Source of the DNA: CAZXEJ01 sp964639895
Lineage (GTDB): Bacteria > Desulfobacterota_D > UBA1144 > Nemesobacterales > JADFKM01
DNA length: 33,371 nucleotides
Assembly (NCBI GenBank): GCA_964639895.1
Contig: CAZXEJ010000024.1
Location: 1-33,371, forward strand
Direction: 5' to 3'
In this document: positions 14,634 through 23,335 of the stretch, piece by piece
Layout of the letters: every line of letters starts with the position of its first letter
How positions within the stretch are numbered: position 1 is the first letter of the stretch
Program-made: the position numbers and the translations under genes
The notes under the pieces: model-generated
The model's database searches: none
Told to the model about the DNA's origin: nothing
Seen by the model: only the letters and a program-made list of their open reading frames with translations

Positions 14634-17060
14634 ATGGAGCGAAGGGCTACGGTACAGGTGGCCTTGCCCACACCGTTGCGCGAGCCGCTCACCTATTCGG
14701 TGCCCCCGGAGCTGGCCGAGGGCGTCGAGGTGGGAAAGCGAGTCCTCGTCCCGCTGAGGGGAAGGCGCGTCGTGGGGTTCGTGGTGGGGGTGGGAGGAGA
14801 GCCGCCCGAAGAGGTAGAGCTCAGGGACGTAGTCGACGTCGTTGACGAGAGCCCGCTCTTCGACGAGGGCAGGCTCGCCTTCTTCAAGTGGGTATCGGAC
14901 TACTACTTCGCCTCCCTGGGCCTCGTGCTCAAGGCCGCCCATCCGGGCGGTCTTGGCGTGAGCGTAAGGAAGGTCTACTCCATCACCGAGCGCGGCCGCC
15001 GCGAGGCGGAGAGCATCGAGGGGCCAGCCGGGGTGGTGCTCAAGACGCTCGCCCTCTCGGGCGCCCTCGACGAATCGCGCCTCAGGGCGCTGGTCGATGG
15101 ATTGCGTCGTGAGACTCTCCACTCCCTTGCAAGGCGCGGCCTCCTCGAGGTGTCCTACGAGCTGAGGTCGCGCCCCAGGACGAGGGTCGTCAAGATACTG
15201 AAGGCGCTTCCCTCGGCCCGCCGCGAGCTGGAGACCAACCGCCGCCTCGGCCCCGCCAAGCGCGCCATGCTCGAATACCTGCTCGATCACTCGCCCGCCG
15301 ACTACGACGAGCTCAAGGATCTGTTCGGCGACGTAAGCCGCCATATCGGCTGGTTCAGGAAGCGCCGCCTCGTCGAGGTGGAGGAGCGCACCGTGTACCG
15401 CGACCCCTACGCCTCGCTCGCCGGGCACGCCGAGCCCGTGCCAGAGCTCAACCCCGACCAGAAGCGGGTGTGCGAGCGCCTTTCAGAGGCGTTGCTCGAG
15501 GGTGGGTACCGGCCGTTTCTGCTCTATGGCGTCACGGGAAGTGGTAAGACGGAGGTCTACCTGCGCCTCGTGGCCGAGGCGCTCGAGCGCGGCAGGGAGG
15601 CGCTGGTGCTGGTACCGGAGATATCGCTCACCCCACAGCTGGTGGGCCGCTTCCGTGCGAGGTTCGGCCGCGGGGTGGCCGTCGTGCACAGCGCGCTCAG
15701 CGAGGGTGAGCGTTACGACGCCTGGAGGATGGCGGCGGCAGGCGACGTGAAGGTGGTCGTGGGGGCGAGGTCGGCCGTCTTCGCCCCGCTCCGCCGCCTG
15801 GGTGTGATCGTCGTCGACGAGGAGCACGACCCCTCCTACAAACAGGAGGAGGCGCCGTGCTACAACGCCCGCGACCTTGCCCTCGTGCGCGGCCGCATGG
15901 AGGGGGCCGTCGTAGTCCTCGGCTCGGCCACCCCCTCGCTGGAGAGCTACGCCAACTCGCTGAGGGGCAAGCTCGAGCTGCTGCGCCTGCCGCTCCGGGT
16001 CGAGGACCGCCCGCTGCCGGTGGTCGAGGTGGTGGACATGAGGCGAGCCGGCCGCCGCATCGTATCGAAGCAGCTGGAGCGGGCGCTCAAGGACAACTAC
16101 CGGCGGGGAGGCCAATCCATACTGTTCCTCAACAGGCGCGGGTTCTCGTCGCTGCTGCTTAGGGAGGGAAGCGGCGAGGTGGTGATGTGTCCCAATTGCA
16201 CGGTGCCCCTCACCTACCACCTCGACGACGACGCCGTCGTGTGCCACTTCTGCGGCACGAGAGACCCCTACGAGGCGGTAGAAGACGCCGTGGGCGAGCC
16301 GCTCGCCAAGGTGGGCGTCGGTACGGAGAAGCTCGAAGAGACCGTGAAGAAGATCGTGCCCGGCGCCCGCGTGGCGCGGATGGACCGGGATACGGCCTCG
16401 GGCAAGCGGAGATTGCTCGACCTCTACGAGAGGGTGCGAAAGGGGGAGGTGGACATACTCGTAGGGACGCAGATGGTGGCCAAGGGGCACGACCTGCCGG
16501 GGGTGACGCTTGTAGGGGTGGTGTCGGCCGACATGATGCTCGGAATACCCGACTTCCGGGCCGGCGAGAGGACGTTCCAGCTGCTCACCCAGGTGGCCGG
16601 CCGCTCCGGAAGGGGGGACGAGCCGGGCCGTGTCATAGTGCAGACCTACAATCCCGCCCACCGCAGCATACGCTACGCCGTCGGCCAGGACGCGCTGGGG
16701 TTCCTCGAGAGCGAGCTCGAGATGCGCAGAGAGCTCGCCTACCCTCCTTTTACGCGGCTCGTCAACTTCCGCCTCCACGGGCCGAACGAAGACGAGGCCC
16801 GCGAGGCCGCCCGCGAGCTCGCCCGCGCGGCGCGCCGTGAGCTCGGACGCCTCCCTCCCGGCTCGGTCGACCTGACGGGCCCCTCGCCCGCCTGCATCTA
16901 TAAGGCCCGCAACCGCTACCGCTGGCAGCTCCTCGCCCGCTCGGAGTCGCTCGCCCACCTGCGCCGCTTCACCGCGGCGCTGCTTCGGGGGGCCGCATCC
17001 CTCTTCGGCGGAGGGCGCGTCCGCGTCGACGTGGACGTCGACCCCATGGAGTTTCTCTGA
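14634..17060 (+). CDS. priA: Primosomal protein N' (replication restart helicase PriA)
   Basis: An 808-residue superfamily 2 helicase that recognises stalled forks and reloads the replisome. The N-terminal DNA-binding region is followed by Walker A GVTGSGKT (299-306), the DEEH box (395-398, VVDEEHDPSYKQEE), and the helicase C lobe with NRRGFSSLLL, LVGTQMVAKGHDLPGVTLVGV and QVAGRSGRG. The zinc region is unusual. One CxxC pair and its partner remain (C519, C522 in MCPNCTVPLTYH; C537, C540 in VCHFCGTRDP), but the cysteines that build the other zinc site are absent: the sequence reads LLREGSGEVVM before and EDAVGEPLAKVG after, where E. coli has CRDCG and CPSCG. ATG 14634 has GAGG 5 nt upstream. 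Confidence 0.95.
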   Translation: MERRATVQVALPTPLREPLTYSVPPELAEGVEVGKRVLVPLRGRRVVGFVVGVGGEPPEEVELRDVVDVVDESPLFDEGRLAFFKWVSDYYFASLGLVLKAAHPGGLGVSVRKVYSITERGRREAESIEGPAGVVLKTLALSGALDESRLRALVDGLRRETLHSLARRGLLEVSYELRSRPRTRVVKILKALPSARRELETNRRLGPAKRAMLEYLLDHSPADYDELKDLFGDVSRHIGWFRKRRLVEVEERTVYRDPYASLAGHAEPVPELNPDQKRVCERLSEALLEGGYRPFLLYGVTGSGKTEVYLRLVAEALERGREALVLVPEISLTPQLVGRFRARFGRGVAVVHSALSEGERYDAWRMAAAGDVKVVVGARSAVFAPLRRLGVIVVDEEHDPSYKQEEAPCYNARDLALVRGRMEGAVVVLGSATPSLESYANSLRGKLELLRLPLRVEDRPLPVVEVVDMRRAGRRIVSKQLERALKDNYRRGGQSILFLNRRGFSSLLLREGSGEVVMCPNCTVPLTYHLDDDAVVCHFCGTRDPYEAVEDAVGEPLAKVGVGTEKLEETVKKIVPGARVARMDRDTASGKRRLLDLYERVRKGEVDILVGTQMVAKGHDLPGVTLVGVVSADMMLGIPDFRAGERTFQLLTQVAGRSGRGDEPGRVIVQTYNPAHRSIRYAVGQDALGFLESELEMRRELAYPPFTRLVNFRLHGPNEDEAREAARELARAARRELGRLPPGSVDLTGPSPACIYKARNRYRWQLLARSESLAHLRRFTAALLRGAASLFGGGRVRVDVDVDPMEFL

Positions 17061-17065
17061 GGCCT

Positions 17066-17081
17066 TGCACATCGATGTGCA
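17066..17081. promoter_or_regulatory. Operator-like palindrome, copy 1
   Basis: TGCACATCGATGTGCA is a perfect 16-bp palindrome starting 6 nt after the priA stop. An identical copy lies at 17194-17209, 128 bp further on, close to the promoter of the radical SAM gene. With the shared T in front, both read TTGCACATCGATGTGCA. Confidence 0.75.
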
Positions 17082-17193
17082 CGCCCCCTTCCACTCTCCG
17101 TCGGCCTGGCTGGCGGGGTTGTTTGTAACCCATTGATAATGCGAAACTTTCTCTCCCTAGTCCGGCCTCTTCCCCAGGGGGGCTCGACGGTCT

Positions 17194-17209
17194 TGCACAT
17201 CGATGTGCA
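17194..17209. promoter_or_regulatory. Operator-like palindrome, copy 2
   Basis: Identical to the copy at 17066-17081; here it extends to an 18-bp perfect palindrome (TTGCACATCGATGTGCAA, 17193-17210). Its centre is 18 bp upstream of the -35 edge of the 17228-17257 promoter, about -62 relative to the predicted start, a classic position for a dimeric activator of the CRP/FNR type. The regulator is unknown and is not encoded here. Confidence 0.75.
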
Positions 17210-17227
17210 AAAAGGGGGTGAAACCGC

Positions 17228-17257
17228 TTGATTTTCATGGCACCGCCGTTGCATAAT
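17228..17257 (+). promoter_or_regulatory. Promoter of the radical SAM gene
   Basis: TTGATT (17228-17233) and CATAAT (17252-17257) are 18 bp apart. The start would be near 17264, giving a leader of about 29 nt that includes GGAGGTG at 17279-17285, a strong ribosome site for the ATG at 17293. Confidence 0.6.
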
Positions 17258-17292
17258 GGTAGTGTAGAGCACATTGCGGAGGTGTCTTTACA

Positions 17293-19044
17293 ATGCTAAG
17301 TCTGTTCAGCAAGAAAACGAACGGCGCTGCTTCCGAGGACCGTCCATACGACTGGACCAAGGTACAGCCCAAGACCACCTACTGGGGCTACGAGATCGAC
17401 CCCATACAGGTAGGGCTGCCGAAGCAGATCGAGTCGCTGTGTCCCGACTGCAAGCGCATAATTCCTGCCATCCTCTACGAAGAGGACGGCAACGTCCTGA
17501 TGAAGAAGACCTGTCCCGAACACGGCGTCATCCAGGACGTCTTCTTCACCGACGTGGATCTCTACTACAGGGCCGAGCGCATGTGGTACGGTGACCAACG
17601 CGGCCTTGAGAATCCCAAGGTCAAAAGCGCCACCGTATGCCCTGAGCACTGCGGCCTGTGCAACATGCACCTCAGCGTGAGCTCGCTGCCTATTATCGAT
17701 CTCACCAACCGCTGCAACCTCACTTGCCCCGTGTGCTTCGCAAACGCCAACGCAGCCGGCTACCTCTACGAGCCCACCTACGACGAGGTCGTGGGGATGC
17801 TCGAGACCCTGCTCACCCAGAAACCGGTGGCCTGCGACAGGGTTCAGTTCTCGGGCGGCGAGCCCACCATACACCCTGATTTCATAAAGATCGTACGCAC
17901 GGCCCACGAGATGGGGTTCGACTACATCCAGGTCAACACCAACGGCATCAAGACGGCCGACCTGGAGTTCACGCAGGCATGCAAGGAGGCCGGCGTCGAG
18001 TCCTTCTACCTGCAGTTCGACGGCATAGACGACGCCGTGTTCAAGAAGACCAGAGGCGAGCCGCTGCTCGAGTACAAGTTCCGCACCATCGAGAACTGCC
18101 GCAAGGTGGGGCTCAGCGTCATCCTCGTCGACACCGTTATAAACGGCCTTAACAACGACCACGTGGGCAGCGTGTTGCAGCTGGCCATCGACAACTACGA
18201 TGTCGTAAAGGGTGTGGCCTACCAGCCCGTGGCGCTCACGGGCCGCATCGCCAAGCGTCAGAGGATGAAGATGCGCTACACGCTGGGTGACCTGGCCCAC
18301 GACCTGGAGAAACAGTTCGACGGCGCCATCCAGGCCAAGACCGACTGGTTCCCGATGGCCTGCACGGTGCCTCTGTCGAGACTGATAGGCTCCATAAAGG
18401 GCAAGCCCTCGCTCGCCGTCTCGTGCCATCCCCACTGCTCGATGGGCACCTATCTCTTCCTCGAAAAGGGTACGGGCCGCATAGTGCCCGTATCGCGGTT
18501 CGTCGACATGGAGGGTCTCCTGGCCGAAGTGAGCGAGATGGCCCACAAGGTAAAGCCCAACGAGAAGTTCGGCCTCGTCTCGCAGGCCAAGGCGTTCCTC
18601 AAGCTGCGCAAGTACTTCAAGCCCGAAGAGGCGCCCAAGGGGCTTACGTTCGAGCAGTTCCTGAAGACGCTCGACGGCTACGAGAACAAGGCCAAGCGCA
18701 GGGTCAACATCGGGATGAAGGAGTCCTACCCCTCGGTGTTCGCAGCCGGCATGCATTTCATGGACAGCTACAACTACAGCATCGAGAGAGTAAGGCGCTG
18801 CATCATCCACTACGTGACCCCCAACGGCTTCGTCTATCCCTTCTGCACCTACAACAGCGGTATGGTGTTCAGGGAGCGGACCGAGAGCCGCTACAGGCTC
18901 GCGGCCGAAGAGGTGATAGCGAAGATGAAGCAGGAGAACTACCCCAAGGAGCTCAGGCAGCTGGCACGCAAGATGAAAATAAACGTCCAAGAGATCCAGG
19001 CCCAGGACGCTGCCGCCGAGGGGGCAGGGGCCTGTAGTAGCTGA
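17293..19044 (+). CDS. Radical SAM enzyme, MJ0619/tetraether-synthase-like
   Basis: A 583-residue radical SAM protein. The cluster motif CX3CX2C is C141, C145 and C148 (TNRCNLTCPVCFANAN), followed by FSGGEPTIHPD. Before it is a zinc- or cluster-type N-terminal module, C50/C53 (LCPDCKRIIPA) and C74 (KKTCPEHG), plus C116, C120 and C123 (CPEHCGLC). C378/C382 and C503/C518 may hold a further cluster. This architecture resembles the archaeal MJ0619 group, which includes tetraether lipid synthase (Tes) and a pterin methylase, and bacterial homologues implicated in membrane-spanning lipids. Similarity is from motif layout, so the reaction is unproven. It is monocistronic: strong ribosome site, two palindromes upstream, terminator at 19179-19218. 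Confidence 0.85.
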   Translation: MLSLFSKKTNGAASEDRPYDWTKVQPKTTYWGYEIDPIQVGLPKQIESLCPDCKRIIPAILYEEDGNVLMKKTCPEHGVIQDVFFTDVDLYYRAERMWYGDQRGLENPKVKSATVCPEHCGLCNMHLSVSSLPIIDLTNRCNLTCPVCFANANAAGYLYEPTYDEVVGMLETLLTQKPVACDRVQFSGGEPTIHPDFIKIVRTAHEMGFDYIQVNTNGIKTADLEFTQACKEAGVESFYLQFDGIDDAVFKKTRGEPLLEYKFRTIENCRKVGLSVILVDTVINGLNNDHVGSVLQLAIDNYDVVKGVAYQPVALTGRIAKRQRMKMRYTLGDLAHDLEKQFDGAIQAKTDWFPMACTVPLSRLIGSIKGKPSLAVSCHPHCSMGTYLFLEKGTGRIVPVSRFVDMEGLLAEVSEMAHKVKPNEKFGLVSQAKAFLKLRKYFKPEEAPKGLTFEQFLKTLDGYENKAKRRVNIGMKESYPSVFAAGMHFMDSYNYSIERVRRCIIHYVTPNGFVYPFCTYNSGMVFRERTESRYRLAAEEVIAKMKQENYPKELRQLARKMKINVQEIQAQDAAAEGAGACSS

Positions 19045-19178
19045 AGGCGCACCCGTGTGTCGGGGGCCTCGGCCCGAAAGGGTGGCGGTGGCCGTTCTGT
19101 GGGTCGCAGAGCGCCGTCGTATATGGCCCTGACGGTATGGCCGCGCTGCCTGCTGAACCGATAAAGGCCAGACGGATC

Positions 19179-19218
19179 GAGGGGGTTCCTCCCTTGTTGT
19201 GGGGAACCCCCTCTTTTT
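19179..19218 (+). terminator. Rho-independent terminator of the radical SAM gene
   Basis: GAGGGGGTTCC (19179-19189) pairs perfectly over 11 bp with GGAACCCCCTC (19203-19213) across a 13-nt loop, followed by five T (19214-19218). It lies 135 nt after the stop codon. The clearest intrinsic terminator in the window. Confidence 0.92.
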
Positions 19219-19979
19219 CGTTCCCGCTTTGCTACTGCGGCTGGGGTCTCTGGAGTGGCGGGCGGCGCCGCCCCTTGTGTGTGGAGGGGGTAGTCACGTC
19301 GGTTGCGCCCCGGGGGGGTGTGGGCGGTGGGATCCACTGCGTGTGACGTAAGGGCGGCGCCTCCTCTACTGAGTCTGTGTGACAAACGTCCCTTTCGTGT
19401 ACGGTTGGCCCATGCGGCTTAAGGCCCCGCCACCGAAGTCGTCCCATCGGTGGCAGGGGGTCAATTCCTTTTTGCGTCGCTTGCCCGGAGCGGCGGGCCG
19501 GAGGAGGGGCGCGGTGATGCCTCGGAGGGGAAGGGCGCGGCCTCGGGGCCTGACGTGGGTAAGGCAACCCCATCGGCCCGGCTGGAAGCGGTGGACCGTC
19601 TCCGACCCCCCACCTAATTGTGGGCGGCGATGCCACGTGATGGTTGCGGCCTCTTGCGGTATGTCCCAGCGGCAGGGTGCGTACGTGTGTGGCGTAGCCG
19701 CGGCGGCTGGGTCTCGGGGTTGCGTTCCCAGTCGGCTGGGCGGCGGTCTGCCGGGCCGATGCAGCAGGCGGCCGTGTATCTTTCCCGTGTTCCAGTGGGA
19801 CCTCTACGGGGAGGGGGTTTCTCCATCTCCCACCCTCCGGTCCGGTGTCGGGCTGCGCCATTTGTTAAAATATTGTTTTACGGTTGCAGGAGACCACAGG
19901 TGGTGGTTACTCTCTATGTGGGGGCGGGCCGCCGTGGGTGTGGGCTTGCGTGTCAAGATCCTGCAGGTGGCGAAGGCGT
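19219..19979. other. 760-bp non-coding, G-rich stretch before glnE
   Basis: No frame here looks like a protein. The + strand is strongly G-rich, with a potential four-run G-quadruplex at about 19312-19331. An AT-rich island at 19860-19880, unusual for its surroundings, may belong to the glnE promoter, but I cannot fit a good -35/-10 pair. No RNA gene recognised. Confidence 0.55.
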
Positions 19980-22832
19980 ATGAGCGAGGATCGATTCATC
20001 ATGGGCGGATCGGAGACCACGTCGTCTGAGCGCAGGGTGGTGTTGCCCGACGAGGAGAACGCGCGACGCGTGCTCGACAGGTACGTCGAGCTCTACGGGG
20101 AGCCCCCCGCGCGGCAGCGTGAAGCGCTCTACCTGATCTCCTCGTTCAGCAACTTCCTGGGCCGCGCCATCCTGCGCGACCCGGAGCTTCTCGCCTGGGT
20201 GGTGCGCGACGAGCAACTGGAGGGTGCCAAGCCGAGGCACGCCGCACTCGGCGACGTGCATACCATCGTGGAGCACGCTTCCACCCCTCAAGAGTTGTTC
20301 AGCCGCCTCAGGCGCTACAAGTACCGGGAACTCGCGCGCATCGTCCTCAGAGACATAGTCGGCCGCACTACCTTCGCCGATACGATGAGGGAGCTCTCCG
20401 TGCTGGCCTCGTCCATAATCGATGGCGCCTGCTCCTACTTGAGCGACGCGCTGGGCGCCCGCGGCCGGGGCAGGTTTGCCGTTGTCGGCATGGGGAAGCT
20501 GGGCGGTTGGGAGTTGAACCTGTCCTCCGACGTGGACATCGTCTATTTCTACAGGGACGCTCCCTCGCCGGAGGTGTTCTTCAAGCTCGCCGAGCAGCTC
20601 ACCCGTTCGCTTAGTGCCATCACAGAGGAGGGCTTCCTCTACAGGGTTGACTTGGGGCTCCGGCCGGGAGGCACCAGAAGCCCCATAGCGGTGTCGGCCG
20701 ACTGGGCGCTCGATCACTACTTCTACTGGGGCGACACCTGGGAGAGGGCCGCGCTGATAAAGGCCTGTCCTGTGGCGGGCGACATTGAGCTGGGTGAGGA
20801 GTTCTGCCGTGAGATACAGCCTTTCGTCTACAGAAAGCATCTCGACTATTCCTCGATCGAGGATCTGAAGGAGATGAAGACCAAGCTCGACCGCCTCCAC
20901 GAGAGCAGGGACGTCAAGATGGGCAAGGGGGGTATCAGGGAAATAGAGTTCTTCACCCAGGCCCTCCAGCTGGTCAACGGCGGCGCAGTCAAGGAGCTCA
21001 GGTGTCAGAGCACGCTCGAGGCGCTGACGCGCCTTCGAGGGCTCGGCCTCCTGGACGAGGAGAAGTATGAACTGCTGCGCGAGGCTTATCTCTTCCTGCG
21101 CAGGGTGGAACACAACCTGCAGCTGGTGGACGAGGTGCAGACCCACAAGCTGCCGCGTGGCGAGGCCGGGCTGGGCAGGATAGCGAGGATGACGGGGTTC
21201 TCCTCGGTAAGCGGTTTCGTGGCGGCCTACGAGAGGCACACGTCGCTCGTCTCGGAGCTTTATGACGGATTGTTCCACGAGCCGTCGCGCGTCGTCGAGG
21301 AAGAGAGCAGGGAGTTCTGGCGGCTTGCCGATTTCCTGACCGGAGGTGCGACCGAGGAGGAGGCGCTGGCGGCACTCGCCGGTATGGGGTTCAAGAACCC
21401 GGCCGCAGCGCTGGAGCTCATCGAGGTGCTGCTTGATCCCAAGCGCGGAAGCCTCACTCCAAAGGGCCGCTCGCTCGCAAAGAAGGTGATCCCCGCGCTT
21501 CTAAAGAGGGTGATAACGTCACGCGATCCGGACGCCGTGCTGAGGAACGTCGAGCGGTTCGTCTCCTCGGTCGGCTGGCGCAGCTCCGTCTATTCGGTGC
21601 TCTACGAGAACCCACACATATTGCAGCTTCTGGCCAAGCTGTTCTCGGCGAGCGGCTACCTTACGTCCTTCCTAATCAACCACCCCGAGTACCTGGACCT
21701 AATAGCGCTCAAGACTGTGCGGCGCGAGCACCGCACGCGGCAGGAGATGCTCGACGAGCTCAAGGAGGCGCTCCGCCAGGAGAGCGACTACGAAGAGAAA
21801 CTGAACGTCATACGCAGGTTCCGCAACGCCGAGACGCTCAAGCTGTGTCTGAGGGATCTCAACAACGAGGTCGACCCCCTCTACGTAGGATCCTACCTCT
21901 CGATGCTGGCCGACGCCATAGTACAGGCGGGGGTAATCGTGGCCGGCGAGGGGATGGGGCTCGACGAGGAAGAGGTCTCGCGCATGGTGGTGCTGGGAAT
22001 GGGGAAGCTGGGCGGCGAGGAGATGGGGTACAACTCCGACCTCGACATAGTATTCGTCTACGATGGGACCGAACACGAGAGGTATTCGAAGCTGGCCCAG
22101 AGGCTGATCTCGGTGCTCTCGTTGACCACCATCGAGGGGTACGCCTACAAGATAGACACCCGGCTTCGCCCGTCGGGCAGGGCGGGGACACTGGTTTCGT
22201 CCCTCCACTCCTACACCGTCTACCACGAGAAGAAGGCGGCCCTGTGGGAGAGGCAGGCGCTGATAAAGGCCCGTCCCGTAGCCGGACGCTCCGAACTTGC
22301 CGAGGCCGTCATGCGTGTGGTGGAGCACTGCGTCTACGAGCAGCCCCTTGAAGAGGGGTTTTACGAGGAGATAGATTCGATGCGGCGTCGGATGGAGAGG
22401 GAGATAGCCCGCGAGAGCGACGACAAGCTCAACCTAAAGACGGGCCGGGGGGGGATGGTGGACGTGGAATTCCTGGTGCAGATGCTGCAGCTCAAGTACG
22501 GCCGCCGCCACAGGTCACTGCGGGTCCAGAACACCTTGCGCGCCCTGGACGAACTGTACAAGTGGGGGGTGGTGGACGAGGCGGCACATCGTGTGTTGCG
22601 GGAAGGATTGCTGTTCCTGCGAAGGCTCGAGAACCGCTTGCGCCTGCTATACAACCGATCGATGAATGATCTCCACCCGAGGGACTTCGCCGACCTGGCA
22701 AGTGAGATGGGTACCGAGGGTGACGGCCGCCGGCTCAAGGAGGAGTATCTGGAGAGGACGAGGGCCATACGCGGAGTCTACGAGCGCTATGTGCGTGCCT
22801 TCGAAGAAGGCACGCTGCCGGCGGCCGAGTGA
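19980..22832 (+). CDS. glnE: Glutamine synthetase adenylyltransferase/deadenylase (GlnE)
   Basis: A 950-residue bifunctional enzyme that adds AMP to, and removes it from, a tyrosine of glutamine synthetase in answer to nitrogen status, normally through PII. Both nucleotidyltransferase halves are intact: GMGKLGGWELNLSSDVDIVYF at about residue 170 (deadenylating half) and GMGKLGGEEMGYNSDLDIVFVY at about 670 (adenylylating half), each with the DxD metal motif. Each half also has a DLGLRPGG or DTRLRPSG segment and an all-helical GlnD-PII-uridylyltransferase-type bundle (GKGGIREIEFFTQ and GRGGMVDVEFLVQ). Length is typical. The ATG at 19980 is chosen because upstream in-frame codons read as low-quality sequence; the ribosome site (AAGG, 3-4 nt away) is poor. 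glnA and glnB are not in the window. Confidence 0.94.
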   Translation: MSEDRFIMGGSETTSSERRVVLPDEENARRVLDRYVELYGEPPARQREALYLISSFSNFLGRAILRDPELLAWVVRDEQLEGAKPRHAALGDVHTIVEHASTPQELFSRLRRYKYRELARIVLRDIVGRTTFADTMRELSVLASSIIDGACSYLSDALGARGRGRFAVVGMGKLGGWELNLSSDVDIVYFYRDAPSPEVFFKLAEQLTRSLSAITEEGFLYRVDLGLRPGGTRSPIAVSADWALDHYFYWGDTWERAALIKACPVAGDIELGEEFCREIQPFVYRKHLDYSSIEDLKEMKTKLDRLHESRDVKMGKGGIREIEFFTQALQLVNGGAVKELRCQSTLEALTRLRGLGLLDEEKYELLREAYLFLRRVEHNLQLVDEVQTHKLPRGEAGLGRIARMTGFSSVSGFVAAYERHTSLVSELYDGLFHEPSRVVEEESREFWRLADFLTGGATEEEALAALAGMGFKNPAAALELIEVLLDPKRGSLTPKGRSLAKKVIPALLKRVITSRDPDAVLRNVERFVSSVGWRSSVYSVLYENPHILQLLAKLFSASGYLTSFLINHPEYLDLIALKTVRREHRTRQEMLDELKEALRQESDYEEKLNVIRRFRNAETLKLCLRDLNNEVDPLYVGSYLSMLADAIVQAGVIVAGEGMGLDEEEVSRMVVLGMGKLGGEEMGYNSDLDIVFVYDGTEHERYSKLAQRLISVLSLTTIEGYAYKIDTRLRPSGRAGTLVSSLHSYTVYHEKKAALWERQALIKARPVAGRSELAEAVMRVVEHCVYEQPLEEGFYEEIDSMRRRMEREIARESDDKLNLKTGRGGMVDVEFLVQMLQLKYGRRHRSLRVQNTLRALDELYKWGVVDEAAHRVLREGLLFLRRLENRLRLLYNRSMNDLHPRDFADLASEMGTEGDGRRLKEEYLERTRAIRGVYERYVRAFEEGTLPAAE

Positions 22833-23220
22833 TGGGCGCCGTGTGGGGGAATGGCGTATAGGAAGGCGGGCCGTGGAAGCGGGAGGTGTTCCAGCGGCGG
22901 TGGTGCACGGTGGCGGTGGCTGGGGGGGTGGCGCCTTCTCTCATCCCGAGAGTGGTGGTCTGGGTGATGATGAGGGGTCAGCGGGTTGGATTGGGGCCGA
23001 TCGGACGAGATGGGTCCACGCACGAGGAGCGGTGCCGGCTCTACGCGGGGGAGCGGTGGGGAGTAGGCGACGGTGGCTGTACCGCGGCTGTGCGCTGGGG
23101 TGGAGGCAGGGGGCCGCGGCGCAAGACAGGTTAGAGGGGGAAGGGGAATGCGGCCCCGGGGGGGGTGTGCGTTCAGGCGGCAGAGGGGGGAGCGGCCACC
23201 GATGCGTACTCCGGGTCGGG
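22833..23220. other. Non-coding, G-rich stretch after glnE
   Basis: About 390 bp without a credible gene. The + strand carries many runs of four or more G (for example 22921-22928, 23159-23166 and 23184-23190). No terminator for glnE is visible before the hairpin at 23278. Confidence 0.55.
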
Positions 23221-23249
23221 TTGCGGGTGCGGTCCATGAGGGGTATGCT
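23221..23249 (+). promoter_or_regulatory. Possible promoter of the phosphodiesterase-type gene
   Basis: TTGCGG (23221-23226) and TATGCT (23244-23249) are 17 bp apart. Matches to consensus are modest. The predicted start near 23256 would place the hairpin and T-run at 23278-23298 inside the leader. Confidence 0.35.
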
Positions 23250-23277
23250 TGAGGCCCGCTCGCGGCAGGTGCCTTTT

Positions 23278-23298
23278 CCGCCTGCGGCGGTTTTTTTT
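23278..23298 (+). terminator. Terminator or leader attenuator before the phosphodiesterase-type gene
   Basis: CCGCC (23278-23282), a 3-nt loop and GGCGG (23286-23290) are followed by eight T (23291-23298), ending 37 nt before the next ATG. There is no room for a promoter between it and that gene, so it either ends glnE read-through or acts inside the leader. GCAGG at 23265-23269 can pair with CCTGC at 23281-23285, which would break the terminator stem. Confidence 0.6.
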
Positions 23299-23335
23299 CT
23301 CCTCAAAGGGAGGGACTTCGATTGTGGAGTGAGCT

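Noticed and set aside
15483..17072. Long open frame (529 codons) antisense to priA
   Set aside because: Shadow of the GC-rich priA codons; no family motif or start context.
17296..18990. Long open frame (564 codons) antisense to the radical SAM gene
   Set aside because: Same reason; the + strand frame has all radical SAM motifs, a strong SD, a promoter and a terminator.
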